Positions 45,289 to 55,104 are shown, counted from the first letter of the stretch. The stretch is DNA of 55,104 nt from Halalkalibacter oceani (GCF_023715605.1 NZ_JAMBOL010000019.1:1-55104); one strand, 5' to 3'. Made by a program: numbers and translations. Notes: a model not told the origin generated them from the letters alone.

Positions 45289-46383
45289 TTATAATGCTTT
45301 TTCCAACAGCTTTGGCTTTGCAAAGATCATCCGGCCCGCACTCGTTTGCAGAACACTCGTTACCACTACATCGAGATGCTTGCCGATATAATCACGTCCC
45401 CCTTCGACAACAATCATCGTTCCGTCGTCTAAATAGGCAACACCCTGGTGCTGTTCTTTTCCGTCCTTGATTACTTGCACATTAAGTTCTTCGCCCGGAA
45501 GCACAACGGGCTTTACCGCGTTGGCCAAATCATTAATATTTAAAACCGCTACCCCTTGGAGCTCGCATACTTTATTTAAGTTAAAATCATTCGTTACAAC
45601 CATACCCGAAGAGATTTTTGCAAGCTTCACGAGCTTGCTGTCAACCTCGGAAATATCCTCAAAGTCGCCTTCATAGATTTCAACATTGACCGGAAGTTCT
45701 TTTTGAATTTTATTCAGAATATCCAATCCACGTCGACCGCGGTTACGCTTCAGCACATCAGAGGAGTCTGCAATGTGCTGAAGTTCTTCCAGCACAAATT
45801 CAGGAATAACCAATGTCCCCTCCAGGAAACCTGTTTTGCAAATATCGGCAATGCGACCGTCGATAATGACGCTCGTATCAAGGATTTTGAGCTGTTTTCC
45901 CTTTTTCAGATCAGCTTCCTCTTCTTCCTTCTTTTTGCCGAGGCCGCGGGTGAGCATCGTCAAATTCATCAGCTCATCACGCTTTTTAAAGCCGATTTGA
46001 AAGCCGAAATAGCCAAGAAAAATCGTCACGAAGATCGGGAGGACCGTGCTCACAACCGGGATGTTAATCGCATTTAATGGGATCCCAATTAAATAGGCGA
46101 CAATAAGTCCAATAATCAATCCCATTGTGCCGAATAAAACGTCGGGAATCGGTGCGCGGACAATCGTCTCCTCCAACAGCTTCATCACATTGACAATATA
46201 ATCAGCCAACCAAAAAGTGGAAATAAATAAGATAACTGCTCCGATAACTGCTCCTGCGTAAGAACTGTCTAACCACGAAGGAACATTACCAATATTTAAG
46301 ATATGGATAAGTTCTGGGATGAATAGAAAACCTAATGTTCCTCCTACAAGAACGAAGAAAAGTTGAACAATCCCTTTTAACAT
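45289..46383 (-). CDS. yacL: PIN and TRAM domain membrane protein YacL
   Basis: A 364-residue protein with four predicted membrane segments (about residues 5-25, 44-64, 85-110 and 115-140), a PIN nuclease-like domain ([23 protein letters not shown] onwards) and a C-terminal TRAM domain. The role is not established; RNA binding or cleavage at the membrane is inferred. It has its own promoter and lies next to disA, as in other Bacilli. Confidence 0.92.
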   Translation of the reverse strand: MLKGIVQLFFVLVGGTLGFLFIPELIHILNIGNVPSWLDSSYAGAVIGAVILFISTFWLADYIVNVMKLLEETIVRAPIPDVLFGTMGLIIGLIVAYLIGIPLNAINIPVVSTVLPIFVTIFLGYFGFQIGFKKRDELMNLTMLTRGLGKKKEEEEADLKKGKQLKILDTSVIIDGRIADICKTGFLEGTLVIPEFVLEELQHIADSSDVLKRNRGRRGLDILNKIQKELPVNVEIYEGDFEDISEVDSKLVKLAKISSGMVVTNDFNLNKVCELQGVAVLNINDLANAVKPVVLPGEELNVQVIKDGKEQHQGVAYLDDGTMIVVEGGRDYIGKHLDVVVTSVLQTSAGRMIFAKPKLLEKAL

Positions 46384-46524
46384 CCATATTCACCTCCTTT
46401 TATTATTATAGACAAGTTCTCGATATCAAAACCTATCAAACTGGATTTCACATAAAATTCCAAGATTATTCTATACTTTTTAAACGCCCTAACCCGCTTT
46501 TTCTCTTGATTTTTTTAATTTTTT

Positions 46525-46553
46525 ATTGTACTTTTTTTCAAATGAAAAGTCAA
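46525..46553 (-). promoter_or_regulatory. SigA promoter of yacL
   Basis: A -35 TTGACT (46548-46553) and a -10 TACAAT (46525-46530) with a 17-bp spacer lie 16 bp after the disA stop, in an AT-rich 185-bp gap. Confidence 0.85.
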
Positions 46554-46568
46554 CCAATAAGAGTGCGG

Positions 46569-47645
46569 CTAAATATGGCGGTCAACGAACAATTGCTCCT
46601 GAATCCGCGTTAATCCGTCCTTTATCAATTTCGCCCTCGCTTCTCCAATTCCTTCTACTTCATCCAATTCTTCGGTACTGGCGAACATAATGCTCGTTAA
46701 GTCGTCATACTTTTCGATCAGATTTTCAATGATGGCCGATGGGAGCCTCGGAATTCGATTAAGGATCCTGTATCCACGCGGTGAAACAGACTGTTCCTGA
46801 ATATTAATGTTTTTCCCGTAACCGAGTGCCTTAACGATCTCGTGTTCATCAAGCAGTTCCTCCGCCTGCAGCTTCGTCAGTTCCTTCAGAATTTCGTTGA
46901 CGTCTTGCTTGCGGTCCTTAACATAATCCTTCAAGAGCCAAACGGCTTCTTTTTCAGTATCAGCGACAAGCTCGCTTAATTGCATCGTAATCAGCCGACC
47001 TTCATCCCCGAGCTCATTCACATAGTTTAAAATCTCCCGCTTAATCCGCAGGACCATCTGTACGCGGTGGATGACCTGGGTAACCTCATGAAACGTCACG
47101 AGCTGTTCAAATTCGAGCGCCCCTAAATTGGTAATGCCCTGGTCCAGCACAGCACGGTATTTTTCCAATGTTTGAATCGCCTGATTCGCCTTCGTTAAAA
47201 TCACGCCGATATCCTTTAAAGAATAGCGGTAATCACCTTGATACAACGTGATTACATTACGCCGCTGCGAAATCGAAACGACTAAATTCCCCGTCTGCTT
47301 AGCGACACGCTCTGCGGTACGGTGGCGGATGCCCGTTTCATTTGATGGAATCCCATTATTCGGGACTAACTGCGTATTCGCATATAAAATCTTCTTGCCG
47401 TCATCGCTTAAAATAATCGCCCCATCCATTTTCGCCAGCTCATAAAGGTAGGCCGGAGAAAAGTCGCAATTGATAAAAAAGCCCCCGTCGACAATCGACG
47501 GCATATCATTGTGGTAGCCAATGACAATAAGGCCGCCCGTCTTCGCCCTCAGGACATTGTCAATCCCGGCGCGCAGCGGCGTTCCCGGCGCGACCAGCTT
47601 TAATACGCTTTGAATGAATTCATTTCTTCTCTGCTCCTCACTCAT
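46569..47645 (-). CDS. disA: DNA integrity scanning diadenylate cyclase DisA
   Basis: It makes cyclic di-AMP and scans DNA for branched structures, delaying sporulation when damage is found. The 358-residue product has DGA (74-76) and RHRTA (107-111) catalytic motifs in the N-terminal DAC domain, a linker, and C-terminal helix-hairpin-helix motifs ([19 protein letters not shown]). It follows radA with no gap; RadA is known to inhibit DisA in B. subtilis. Confidence 0.97.
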   Translation of the reverse strand: MSEEQRRNEFIQSVLKLVAPGTPLRAGIDNVLRAKTGGLIVIGYHNDMPSIVDGGFFINCDFSPAYLYELAKMDGAIILSDDGKKILYANTQLVPNNGIPSNETGIRHRTAERVAKQTGNLVVSISQRRNVITLYQGDYRYSLKDIGVILTKANQAIQTLEKYRAVLDQGITNLGALEFEQLVTFHEVTQVIHRVQMVLRIKREILNYVNELGDEGRLITMQLSELVADTEKEAVWLLKDYVKDRKQDVNEILKELTKLQAEELLDEHEIVKALGYGKNINIQEQSVSPRGYRILNRIPRLPSAIIENLIEKYDDLTSIMFASTEELDEVEGIGEARAKLIKDGLTRIQEQLFVDRHI

Positions 47646-49025
47646 TTATGATCCTCCTATTCCAACCTGTAGTGCCTCTTCCAATGTCGATACACCAACG
47701 ACCTTCATCCCTTCAGGATAAGTCCAGCCACTAAGGTTCCGTGCTGGAATAACCGCTCTCTGGAAACCGAGCTTCGCTGCTTCATGCACCCGCTGTTCAA
47801 TCCGCGACACCCGTCTAATTTCCCCTGTCAGCCCGATTTCGCCGATGACGACATCGGTCGGACTCGTAATTTGATTTCGAAAGCTCGAGGCGATGCTGAT
47901 CGCGATCGCTAAATCAATTGCCGGCTCATCGAGGCGAATCCCGCCGGCAACGTTTAAATACGCATCCTGGTTTTGCAACAAAAGCCCGACCCGCTTTTCA
48001 AGGACAGCCATTAACAGCGATACCCGGTTATGGTCAATCCCTGTCGCCATCCTTCTTGGATTTCCGAAGCTCGTCGGTGAAATTAGTGCCTGCAGCTCGA
48101 CGAGAACGGGTCTCGTGCCTTCCATCGAAGCAACGACGATCGAACCGGCCGCCCCCTGGGACCGTTCCTCCAGGAAAATTTCCGACGGATTGACGACTTC
48201 CGCCAGTCCCAGTTCCTTCATTTCAAAAATGCCCATTTCATTTGTCGACCCAAATCTATTTTTTACAGCGCGCAAAATTCGATACGTGTGATGGCGTTCA
48301 CCTTCAAAGTAAAGCACGGAATCAACCATATGCTCAAGCAGCTTCGGCCCGGCGATCGAGCCTTGCTTCGTAACATGGCCGACGATAAAAATCGCGATCC
48401 CTCTCGTCTTTGCCATTCTCATGAAAGCCGCCGTACATTCCCGCACCTGGGCCACACTTCCCGGCGCTGACGTGATTTCCTCCTGATAGACAGTTTGAAT
48501 GGAGTCGATGACGACTAAAACAGGCTGTACCTCGTCAATCGCCCGCTCAATTAACGCGATATCGGTTTCTGCTAACACATACAGCTCCTGCGATGATAAG
48601 TTCAACCGGTCAGCGCGCAGCTTCGTCTGTTTCACTGATTCTTCCCCCGAGATGTAGAGCACCCGTTGTCCCGTTTCTGCCAGCTTTGCCGAAAGCTGAA
48701 GCAGCAAAGTCGATTTCCCGATGCCCGGGTCTCCGCCAACGAGCACGAGTGAGCCTGGAACGACCCCGCCTCCGAGTACCCGGTCAAGCTCCTTCATCTT
48801 CGTCCCGATTCGCGTCTCCATGTCGCTCTTAATGGAGATGATCGATTGCGGCTTTGTGTTTCCTGTTGCAGTGGAAGTCACATAGCTTCGACTTGCCTGG
48901 CGCGCCGACTGTTCAAATTCCTCCACCATGGTGTTCCAGCTTTGACAGCTGGGACATTTGCCCATCCATTTAGCCGATTCATATCCGCATTCCTGGCAGA
49001 CAAATTTTGTTTTTCGTTTGGCCAT
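47646..49025 (-). CDS. radA: DNA repair helicase RadA/Sms
   Basis: RadA processes recombination intermediates and promotes branch migration. The 459-residue product has a zinc finger (Cys10, Cys13, Cys24, Cys27), Walker [11 protein letters not shown] (97-106), the KNRFG motif and a C-terminal Lon-protease-like domain. It abuts disA. It lies 165 bp after clpC behind a terminator, so it probably has its own promoter. Confidence 0.97.
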   Translation of the reverse strand: MAKRKTKFVCQECGYESAKWMGKCPSCQSWNTMVEEFEQSARQASRSYVTSTATGNTKPQSIISIKSDMETRIGTKMKELDRVLGGGVVPGSLVLVGGDPGIGKSTLLLQLSAKLAETGQRVLYISGEESVKQTKLRADRLNLSSQELYVLAETDIALIERAIDEVQPVLVVIDSIQTVYQEEITSAPGSVAQVRECTAAFMRMAKTRGIAIFIVGHVTKQGSIAGPKLLEHMVDSVLYFEGERHHTYRILRAVKNRFGSTNEMGIFEMKELGLAEVVNPSEIFLEERSQGAAGSIVVASMEGTRPVLVELQALISPTSFGNPRRMATGIDHNRVSLLMAVLEKRVGLLLQNQDAYLNVAGGIRLDEPAIDLAIAISIASSFRNQITSPTDVVIGEIGLTGEIRRVSRIEQRVHEAAKLGFQRAVIPARNLSGWTYPEGMKVVGVSTLEEALQVGIGGS

Positions 49026-49062
49026 CTTCTTGCCCTCCTAGTACACGATGCTTCCTTCTTTC

Positions 49063-49071
49063 ATTGTAGCA
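49063..49071 (-). promoter_or_regulatory. Possible extended -10 promoter before radA
   Basis: The minus strand reads TGCTACAAT, an extended -10 element, 38 bp before the radA ATG. There is no good -35 at the usual distance, so the call is weak. Confidence 0.35.
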
Positions 49072-49112
49072 GAAATATCAGCCAAGGGAGGGTTTCTCCT
49101 ATATGTATGGTG

Positions 49113-49147
49113 AAAAGCCAAGGGATTATGCCTCTCCCTCGGCTTTT
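49113..49147 (-). terminator. Terminator after clpC
   Basis: The arms AAAAGCC-GAGGGA / TCCCTTGGCTTTT with one mismatch and a 9-nt loop end in TTTTC, starting 44 bp after the clpC stop. It would end the ctsR operon. Confidence 0.7.
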
Positions 49148-49190
49148 CTTGCTTATTAGCCCTTATCTCGAGTCATAAGCGAATCTATAT

Positions 49191-51632
49191 TTACACTTGG
49201 AGATTCTCGCGGGTGATAACCGTCAACTCGCCGTCTTTGACGTCAATTAACGCTTTCTGCCCTTTAACGATCGTTCCTTTTAAGAGCTCTTCGGAAAGAC
49301 GGTCCTCCACCTGCTTCTGCAGGGCACGGCGTAATGGCCGCGCGCCATATTCCGGATCATAGCCAATGTCGGTAATTTTATCCTTGGCGGCTTCTGTTAA
49401 CTCAAACTCAATCCCCTGCTCAGCTAAGCGAACTTTAAGCTGCTCGGCCATCAGCGTAATAATTTCCCGGACATGCTTCTTCTCTAAAGCATGGAAGACG
49501 ATAATTTCATCGATACGGTTTAGAAACTCAGGACGGAAGCTCCGTTTTAACTCTTCCATCACTTTATCCTTCATATCGGTGTATTCCTGGCCATCCGTTC
49601 CTGTCGTAAAGCCAAGGAATTTATTTTTACGCAATGTGCTGGCCCCGACATTTGACGTCATAATAATCGCTGTATTGCGGAAGTCGACGGTTCTTCCTTT
49701 CGAATCAGTCAAACGGCCATCCTCAAGCACCTGTAGCAAAATATTAAACACTTCCGGGTGCGCCTTTTCAATTTCATCTAAAAGAATGACGGAGTACGGC
49801 TTACGGCGGACTTTTTCCGTCAGCTGGCCGCCTTCCTCATGACCGACATAACCAGGAGGGGAGCCGACGAGTCGGCTTGTCGCATGCTTCTCCATATACT
49901 CGGACATATCAATCCGAATGACGGAATCTTCATCACCGAATAGCGTCTCGGCAACGGCACGAGCCAATTCCGTCTTCCCCACCCCGGTCGGTCCGAGGAA
50001 AATAAAGGAGCCAATTGGACGTTTCGGATCCTTTAGTCCAGCACGAGCCCGACGAACCGCCTTGGAAATCGATTTAACAGCTTCCTCCTGACCGACGACG
50101 CGCTCATGAAGAATTTCTTCCATTTTCAACAGACGGTCTGTTTCTTCTTCAGCCAGTTTTGAAACCGGAATTCCAGTCCAGCTGGCGACAACCTGGGCAA
50201 TATCGTCAACCGTAACCTCTGTATTCTCTTGTCCCTGCTGCTTCTTCCATTCATTCTTCATTTCTTCCAGTTCTTCGCGAAGTCTCTGTTCGGAATCCCT
50301 TAGCGATGCCGCCTTCTCAAATTCCTGACTTTGGACAGCCGCATCTTTTTCTTTGCGAGTTTCTTCCAAGCGTCCTTCAAGCTCTTTCAAATTCGGCGGC
50401 GCTGTGTAAGACCGCAACCGGACTTTTGATCCCGCCTCATCAATTAAATCAATCGCTTTATCGGGGAGAAAGCGGTCAGAGATATAGCGATCTGACAGTT
50501 TAACCGCTTCTTCGATCGCATCATCGGTAATCGTGACACGGTGATGTGCTTCATAACGGTCACGCAGCCCTTTTAAAATTTGAATCGACTCCTCAAGCGT
50601 CGGCTCATTTACCTGAATCGGCTGGAAGCGGCGCTCAAGTGCTGCATCTTTTTCAATATATTTACGATATTCATCCAGTGTGGTTGCCCCGATACATTGC
50701 AGCTCACCTCTGGCTAGCGACGGCTTTAAAATATTTGACGCATCAATCGCACCCTCGGCTCCACCTGCTCCAATTAAGGTGTGCAGTTCGTCAATAAAGA
50801 GGATGACATTCCCGGCCTGACGGATTTCATCCATGACTTTTTTCAGCCGATCCTCGAATTCACCGCGGTACTTAGTACCGGCAACGACCGTTCCCATATC
50901 AAGTGTCATGACGCGCTTGTTGCGCAATGTTTCCGGTACTTCGTTGGCGATAATCGCCAATGCAAGCCCTTCGGCAATCGCCGTTTTCCCGACGCCCGGC
51001 TCACCAATTAATACCGGATTGTTTTTCGTCCGTCGGCTTAACACTTGAATGACACGTTCGATTTCCTTGCTTCGTCCGATCACGGGATCAAGCGCTTCTT
51101 CGCGAGCAACCGCTGTTAGATCACGGGCCAGACTATCCAATGTAGGAGTATTGGCATGGCTGTTTCCCCCGCTCTGTTGCGATGAGCTGCCAACTTCATT
51201 GCTTCCTAAAAGCTGCAAGACTTGCTGACGAGCTTTATTAAGGCTGACTCCGAGATTGTTAAGCACCCGGGCAGCAACGCCTTCTCCTTCACGAATTAAT
51301 CCAAGAAGAATGTGCTCTGTTCCAACATACGAATGACCAAGCTTTCTCGCTTCATCCATTGAAAGCTCAATCACTTTTTTCGCCCGTGGCGTGTAATGAA
51401 TCGTTTTTGAACCTTCCTGGCCTTTGCCGATTAACGATTCTACTTCATTTTGAATCTTATCGGAACCAAGACTGAGCGCCTGAAGGGCCTTCGCGGCAAT
51501 CCCTTCCCCTTCACGGATCAAGCCTAACAAAATATGCTCAGTACCAATATTATTATGGCCTAATCGAACAGCCTCTTCTTGAGCTAATGCCAATACCTTC
51601 TGTGCTCGTTCTGTAAAACGTCCAAACATCAT
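49191..51632 (-). CDS. clpC: AAA+ unfoldase ClpC
   Basis: ClpC unfolds substrates for the ClpP protease and recognises proteins marked with phosphoarginine by McsB. The 813-residue product has two N-terminal repeats (about 1-145), Walker A1 GEPGVGKT (210-217), Walker B1 ILFIDE (277-282), a UVR/M-domain linker (about 415-465), Walker A2 GPTGVGKT (547-554) and a C-terminal domain. It is the last gene of the ctsR operon, 19 bp after mcsB. Confidence 0.98.
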   Translation of the reverse strand: MMFGRFTERAQKVLALAQEEAVRLGHNNIGTEHILLGLIREGEGIAAKALQALSLGSDKIQNEVESLIGKGQEGSKTIHYTPRAKKVIELSMDEARKLGHSYVGTEHILLGLIREGEGVAARVLNNLGVSLNKARQQVLQLLGSNEVGSSSQQSGGNSHANTPTLDSLARDLTAVAREEALDPVIGRSKEIERVIQVLSRRTKNNPVLIGEPGVGKTAIAEGLALAIIANEVPETLRNKRVMTLDMGTVVAGTKYRGEFEDRLKKVMDEIRQAGNVILFIDELHTLIGAGGAEGAIDASNILKPSLARGELQCIGATTLDEYRKYIEKDAALERRFQPIQVNEPTLEESIQILKGLRDRYEAHHRVTITDDAIEEAVKLSDRYISDRFLPDKAIDLIDEAGSKVRLRSYTAPPNLKELEGRLEETRKEKDAAVQSQEFEKAASLRDSEQRLREELEEMKNEWKKQQGQENTEVTVDDIAQVVASWTGIPVSKLAEEETDRLLKMEEILHERVVGQEEAVKSISKAVRRARAGLKDPKRPIGSFIFLGPTGVGKTELARAVAETLFGDEDSVIRIDMSEYMEKHATSRLVGSPPGYVGHEEGGQLTEKVRRKPYSVILLDEIEKAHPEVFNILLQVLEDGRLTDSKGRTVDFRNTAIIMTSNVGASTLRKNKFLGFTTGTDGQEYTDMKDKVMEELKRSFRPEFLNRIDEIIVFHALEKKHVREIITLMAEQLKVRLAEQGIEFELTEAAKDKITDIGYDPEYGARPLRRALQKQVEDRLSEELLKGTIVKGQKALIDVKDGELTVITRENLQV

Positions 51633-51651
51633 TGACGTTCACCTCCATGGA

Positions 51652-52728
51652 TTAATCGTGTTTTTCCTGTTCCAGTTTCATTCTCTCTCTGATTAATGTA
51701 GCTCTTCTTTCATCACGCTGGTTTGAAGATAGGACATCCCCGGCATATTGCTGGAGAAAGCCCGGCTGGGTTAAGATCATCAGCTCATTCAAAATCGTCG
51801 CGCTCAGCCCTTGAATCAACCCTAAGTCAATTCCCAGTCTAACATCTGATAATCGCTGGGTCGCCTCTTTTGACTCGATTAAGCGGCTGTGGCACAGAAT
51901 GCCGTACGAGCGGCTGACCCGATCCTCCAGCTGCAGGCGGGAATGATCAAGCAGCATATTGCGCGCAGCTCGCTCCTGCTGAATTAATTGCAGCACGACT
52001 CCACGCAAGTCCTCGACGATATCTTCTTCAGATTTTCCAAGCGTAATCTGGTTCGATATTTGAAAGAGATTACCTAATGCTTCGCTACCTTCACCGTAAA
52101 TTCCTCTAACAACAAGCCCTAATTGATTAATAGCGGGCAAAATCCGGTTTAATTGCTGCGTCATCGCAAGCGCCGGTAAATGCATCATCACCGATGCCCG
52201 TAATCCCGTACCGACATTCGTCGGGCAGCTTGTCAAGTAGCCGCGCTTCTCGTCAAAAGCATATGTCAATAACCCTTCTATCCAATCATCAATCGCATTG
52301 GCCGTCTGAAGCCCTTTCTCAAGCTGAAATCCCGGCCATAAGCATTGAATGCGTAAGTGATCTTCCTCATTGACCATAATGCTGACGGCTTCCTCTTTAT
52401 CCAGCAACACGGCTCCATACTTTGATTGGTCGGCCAAATGCGGACTGATTAAATGCTTCTCCACGAGGACACGTTTTTCATTCGTCTTTAATTCATCCAT
52501 CCGGACGAGTTCAAGCGGGCCGACTTCCTGAAACTCCTGTTGAGTCAGAGCCTCGCCGATATGCTTCGAAACTGCATAGGATTCTTCCATCGAGGCAAGA
52601 AGAGGAAATTTATATTCCTCCAGATTTCTCGCAAGTCTAATGCGGCTGCTTAAGACGATATCTGAGTCAGGTCCGGCTTTCTTCGTCCATGGGCTGAGCG
52701 CTTCGGAAATAAAATCTTGGAGTGACAT
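51652..52728 (-). CDS. mcsB: Protein arginine kinase McsB
   Basis: It phosphorylates arginine residues on damaged proteins and on CtsR, marking them for ClpCP. The 358-residue product has the guanido kinase fold, with SSRIRLARN near the N-terminus and the active-site cysteine in [19 protein letters not shown]. The GGAGG for its ATG overlaps the mcsA stop region. It requires McsA for activity. Confidence 0.97.
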   Translation of the reverse strand: MSLQDFISEALSPWTKKAGPDSDIVLSSRIRLARNLEEYKFPLLASMEESYAVSKHIGEALTQQEFQEVGPLELVRMDELKTNEKRVLVEKHLISPHLADQSKYGAVLLDKEEAVSIMVNEEDHLRIQCLWPGFQLEKGLQTANAIDDWIEGLLTYAFDEKRGYLTSCPTNVGTGLRASVMMHLPALAMTQQLNRILPAINQLGLVVRGIYGEGSEALGNLFQISNQITLGKSEEDIVEDLRGVVLQLIQQERAARNMLLDHSRLQLEDRVSRSYGILCHSRLIESKEATQRLSDVRLGIDLGLIQGLSATILNELMILTQPGFLQQYAGDVLSSNQRDERRATLIRERMKLEQEKHD

Positions 52729-52734
52729 CTCTTA

Positions 52735-53265
52735 CTATCCCTCCTTTTTATCATTTCGTTGTTCTAATGCACGGATTTCATCACGAAGTTCAGCTGCTTT
52801 TTCAAACTCTTCTTTTTCAATATATTGCTTAAGCTCCTGCTTCAGGGCGTCAATTTTTCGCTGTAATTGAATGCCGCCGCCAATTCGCTGCGGAATTTTG
52901 CCGGCATGAGCCTGATTTCCGCTGTGGACCCGTTTTAAAATCGGATCAAGCTTCGCTTCAAAGCTCTTGTAACAATGGGCACAGCCAAAACGCCCAACGC
53001 GGGTGAACTGCTCATAAGTCATTTCACACTTGTCGCATACAAGTTCCCGCACACTTTGGACCTGGCCTTGCCCTGTTTGTAACGGCTGCTCAAAATGCAA
53101 AAGTCCTGATAACAATTGATGGATGGAAAAGCTGTTTGTACCAGGAAACTGCTCTCCTTTTTCCTTCGCACATTGCTCACATATGTGGAACTCCGTCTTC
53201 TCGCCATTGATAATTTTTGTGAAATGAAGGCTCGCTTTTCGTTGATTACATTCCTGACAAAGCAT
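52735..53265 (-). CDS. mcsA: McsB activator McsA
   Basis: McsA is a zinc protein that activates McsB and helps control CtsR. The 176-residue product has four CxxC pairs (CQEC, CEQC, CDKC, CAHC) and a C-terminal UVR motif (LKQELKQYIEKEEFEKAAEL). It lies 16 bp after ctsR. Confidence 0.96.
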   Translation of the reverse strand: MLCQECNQRKASLHFTKIINGEKTEFHICEQCAKEKGEQFPGTNSFSIHQLLSGLLHFEQPLQTGQGQVQSVRELVCDKCEMTYEQFTRVGRFGCAHCYKSFEAKLDPILKRVHSGNQAHAGKIPQRIGGGIQLQRKIDALKQELKQYIEKEEFEKAAELRDEIRALEQRNDKKEG

Positions 53266-53281
53266 TTTTTCCCCCTCCCTG

Positions 53282-53749
53282 CTATGCTTCTTTATACTTT
53301 AACGTTTTTAGCATCGCCTTTAAAATATTGGCACGCACCTCATCGCGATGAGAAACATTCGCCTGATAATGCATCCGGTCAACGGCACTGATCATCAACG
53401 TAGCTTCGCGCTTTGTTACAGCCTGTTCCTCATATAAGCGGATAATAATATTCTCGGCCGTATTTTGATCGACCTTCTGACCGATAATATCAATCATTTG
53501 ATCAAACAAATCAACATGGTCATGGGGACTGATTTTAATGATCCGAATATATCCGCCACCACCTCGTTTACTTTCTACTAAATATCCTTTTTCAACAGTA
53601 AATCGTGTTTGAATCACATAATTGATTTGTGAAGGTACACATTGAAACTTTTTGGCAATTTCGCTCCGTTTAATTTCCAGCAAGTCGTCTCCACTTTTTT
53701 TTATTGTCGCTTTCAGATATTCTTCAATGAGATCGGATATATTCCTCAT
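53282..53749 (-). CDS. ctsR: Transcriptional repressor CtsR
   Basis: CtsR represses class III heat-shock genes and its own operon. The 155-residue product has an N-terminal winged helix-turn-helix, with Arg62 followed by the tetraglycine loop 63-66 that acts as the heat sensor in Bacillus, and a C-terminal domain. It is the first gene of its operon, behind a SigA promoter overlapped by CtsR boxes. Confidence 0.98.
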   Translation of the reverse strand: MRNISDLIEEYLKATIKKSGDDLLEIKRSEIAKKFQCVPSQINYVIQTRFTVEKGYLVESKRGGGGYIRIIKISPHDHVDLFDQMIDIIGQKVDQNTAENIIIRLYEEQAVTKREATLMISAVDRMHYQANVSHRDEVRANILKAMLKTLKYKEA

Positions 53750-53769
53750 AGAGTGTCCCCCTTCCCATT

Positions 53770-53792
53770 TTTGACTTTGACTATCTTTGACT
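53770..53792 (-). promoter_or_regulatory. CtsR operator with three half-sites
   Basis: The minus strand has AGTCAAA at 53786-53792 and 53776-53782, separated by GAT, the classic CtsR direct repeat. A third AGTCAAA at 53770-53776 follows with a one-base overlap. The set lies immediately downstream of the -10, over the expected transcription start. Confidence 0.93.
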
Positions 53793-53800
53793 TTAAAAAC

Positions 53801-53829
53801 ATTATAATCGTTCTTTCCAAAAAGTGCAA
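53801..53829 (-). promoter_or_regulatory. SigA promoter of the ctsR operon
   Basis: A -35 TTGCAC (53824-53829) and a consensus -10 TATAAT (53801-53806) with a 17-bp spacer. Confidence 0.92.
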
Positions 53830-53910
53830 CTTATCTGCTTTTTATTAGTATAGCCATTCCTCTTCGATTGATAACAGTTGTTTCGTGTATGTATCGACTT
53901 TTTTAACGAC

Positions 53911-53957
53911 GATAGAGGATAACGCCACGTTGAAAAACAGTGGGGGTCATCCTCTAC
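53911..53957. repeat. Long inverted repeat before the ctsR promoter
   Basis: The arms TAGAGGAT (53913-53920) and ATCCTCTA (53949-53956) flank a further CCAC/GTGG pairing and a 10-nt loop. No U-tract follows on either strand. It lies 12 bp after the release-factor-like gene, so it may protect the 3' end of that transcript or bind a protein. Confidence 0.6.
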
Positions 53958-53968
53958 GCTGTCCTATG

Positions 53969-54754
53969 TTAAGAAGCCAGTACTTCACTGACCACTTCGT
54001 GCGGCTTCACATTGGTGAAATTTTTCTTTACTCTATCAATATGCTTATAAGTAATATGCTGTTCAAATTCCTGCAATAATTCCGGGGGCCCGACTAAATA
54101 TAATTTGCTCCAGCTCTGTTTTTTTGCTTGTTTTTGAACGATCGCCGCCAGCTGCTTATACCACCTTGCCTGATTCGCTTCAAAGCGTTGGTCGACTTGG
54201 TCGCGATGCGTCGCGCCAGAGGCCATTCTGTCTCTGGAAGCAAGACCCTCATATTGTTTCCAATCTTCATCTTCGACATCCCATTGATAGCTCACTTCAC
54301 TTTCTACTTCTGCTAGGCTTGTCTCAATGATCGTGACCTCTTTCTTTTGAATCAGGACTACGCCTGAACGTGGGAAGGTTTCTTGAATATGGTAGAGCTG
54401 ATCCAAGACGGGGTGCTTTTCCCAATGAAATTGATTTTCAACATTGACGTTCAATTTTTTCAATACCCAATTTCCATCAGCAGAAGCAATAACAACCACA
54501 CTTCTTGGCATTTCTGTTTGCAGATCATGCACGGCGCTCGTCACCTGTTTTTTTATTTTTCTATAGTCATTCAGGTACCGGTCGTCACTAACTTGAATAT
54601 ATTCTTCAAGTTTTTTCAAGCCATTTTTGAGACGAATTTTCCATTCTCCTTTTTTCTGGTCCTGGTTTGATTGGTCGGTATTCAAATAAATCGTCAAGCA
54701 ACCTTCTTCACATCTTTGCTCTTTCAACAGTTGGAGTTCCTTTTGCAATGTCAT
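53969..54754 (-). CDS. VLRF1/aeRF1-type release-factor-like protein
   Basis: The 261-residue product resembles the bacterial VLRF1/baeRF proteins, which share the catalytic fold of archaeo-eukaryotic release factor 1 and are thought to act in ribosome rescue or hibernation. Recognisable parts are an N-terminal CLTIYLNTD strand, a central SVVVIASADGNWVLKKLNV core, and a THRDQVDQRFEANQARWYKQLA helix. No GGQ peptide-release motif is present, so hydrolysis of peptidyl-tRNA is not assured. The ATG at 54754 has AAAGGAGGAG upstream. It lies between a 5S rRNA and the ctsR operon; B. subtilis lacks a gene here. The function is inferred. Confidence 0.78.
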   Translation of the reverse strand: MTLQKELQLLKEQRCEEGCLTIYLNTDQSNQDQKKGEWKIRLKNGLKKLEEYIQVSDDRYLNDYRKIKKQVTSAVHDLQTEMPRSVVVIASADGNWVLKKLNVNVENQFHWEKHPVLDQLYHIQETFPRSGVVLIQKKEVTIIETSLAEVESEVSYQWDVEDEDWKQYEGLASRDRMASGATHRDQVDQRFEANQARWYKQLAAIVQKQAKKQSWSKLYLVGPPELLQEFEQHITYKHIDRVKKNFTNVKPHEVVSEVLAS

Positions 54755-54799
54755 TTTACTCCTCCTTTAAAATTGAAGATGTTTCCACGTATCATCACT

Positions 54800-54825
54800 T
54801 TAACCGAACTAGCTTTTATCTAAAC
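54800..54825 (-). promoter_or_regulatory. Possible SigB-like promoter of the release-factor-like gene
   Basis: The minus strand has GTTTAG (54820-54825) and GGTTAA (54800-54805), 14 bp apart. They match 5 of 6 and 4 of 6 bases of the general-stress consensus GTTTAA/GGGTAT, about 45 bp before the start codon. No good SigA promoter is seen. The rest of the gap up to 54965 shows only a short open frame without a start or ribosome binding site. Confidence 0.35.
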
Positions 54826-54965
54826 CTTTTTCATGGAGAAAACCCCCCCTCAATAAATCGAAAAGAACTTTGAATCACCCCTGAAGCAGCGATAGCAAGC
54901 GTCACAGCTATGGACACTTTTTTAAACCCTATTGCTCTTCGCGCCTTGTGCGTTATCCTTTGTGC

Positions 54966-55000
54966 AAATAAAAAAGTACAATCCGCTTGGATTGTACTTT
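54966..55000 (-). terminator. Terminator of the rRNA operon
   Basis: A perfect 12-bp stem AAAGTACAATCC and its complement (54973-54984 / 54989-55000) with a 4-nt loop is followed on the minus strand by TTATTT. It starts 3 bp after the 5S 3' end. Confidence 0.95.
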
Positions 55001-55003
55001 ATC

Positions 55004-55104
55004 GCCCGGCAACGTCCTACTCTTGCAGGAGGAAGCCTCCAACTACCATCGGCGCTGAAGAGCTTAACGACCGTGTTCGGCATGGGAACGGGTGTGACCT
55101 CTTC
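55004..55104 (-). rRNA. rrf: 5S ribosomal RNA, 3' part (runs off the window)
   Basis: About 101 of the usual ~116 nt are present, reading on the minus strand from GAAGAGGTCACACCCGTTCC to the 3' end TTGCCGGGC. The loop blocks CCGAACACGG and GATGGTAGT are conserved. The remaining 5' nucleotides lie beyond the window. This is the end of an rRNA operon oriented like all the genes here. Confidence 0.97.

Noticed and set aside
54850-54995. Short open frame (about 40 codons) between the 5S rRNA terminator and the VLRF1-type gene, minus strand
   Set aside because: It can be read as a basic, partly hydrophobic peptide, but it has no ATG or ribosome binding site and begins inside the terminator region.

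Overview
The window is one almost unbroken, co-oriented block of translation and transcription genes on the minus strand of a Bacillaceae-type genome. From position 55104 down to 583 the gene order is that of the Bacillus subtilis rrnW-ctsR-to-rpsI interval. The zinc-form S14, L33 and L36 proteins, a CtsR operator, a cysteine T-box, L10 and L13 leaders and extended GGAGG ribosome binding sites all agree with a low-to-medium GC member of the Bacillales. I cannot name the genus. All coordinates below are on the + numbering, so transcription runs from high to low numbers.

Region 1 (55104-53282): the 3' part of a 5S rRNA with a perfect 12-bp terminator closes an rRNA operon. It is followed by a gene for a VLRF1/aeRF1-type release-factor-like protein, which is not in this place in B. 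subtilis, and then by the CtsR-controlled operon ctsR-mcsA-mcsB-clpC (protein arginine phosphorylation and ClpCP quality control). Region 2 (49025-37441): radA, disA, yacL, ispD, ispF, gltX, a Cys-specific T-box riboswitch, cysE, cysS, mrnC, rlmB, rae1 and sigH. Region 3 (37308-33561): rpmG, secE, nusG, rplK, rplA, rplJ, rplL, with strong promoters and attenuator-like terminators in front of rplK and rplJ. Region 4 (33465-20419): a YbxB methyltransferase, rpoB, rpoC, then a promoter and the str operon rplGB-rpsL-rpsG-fusA-tuf. Region 5 (20327-5000): two tandem promoters and a ~125-nt leader start the S10-spc-alpha superoperon, rpsJ to rplQ, which includes secY, adk, map, a KOW protein and infA. 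Region 6 (4879-583): the shared energising module of ECF vitamin transporters (ecfA1-ecfA2-ecfT), truA, and the rplM-rpsI operon with its own promoter and L13-type leader. Region 7 (529-1): a group II intron with the hallmarks of class C inserted directly behind the rpsI terminator; its reverse transcriptase gene runs off the window.

Together these genes make the ribosome and RNA polymerase, process and methylate rRNA, charge tRNAs, insert membrane proteins, and police protein and DNA quality. The clearest points for a second look are the VLRF1-type gene between the rRNA and clpC operons with a possible stress-type promoter; a promoter plus terminator in front of rplK; the nusG ribosome binding site, which lies 25 nt from the start codon but is bridged by a hairpin; an adenylate kinase whose LID zinc site has lost two cysteines; and the group IIC intron parked behind an essential operon. 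No wholly new multi-gene system is evident.
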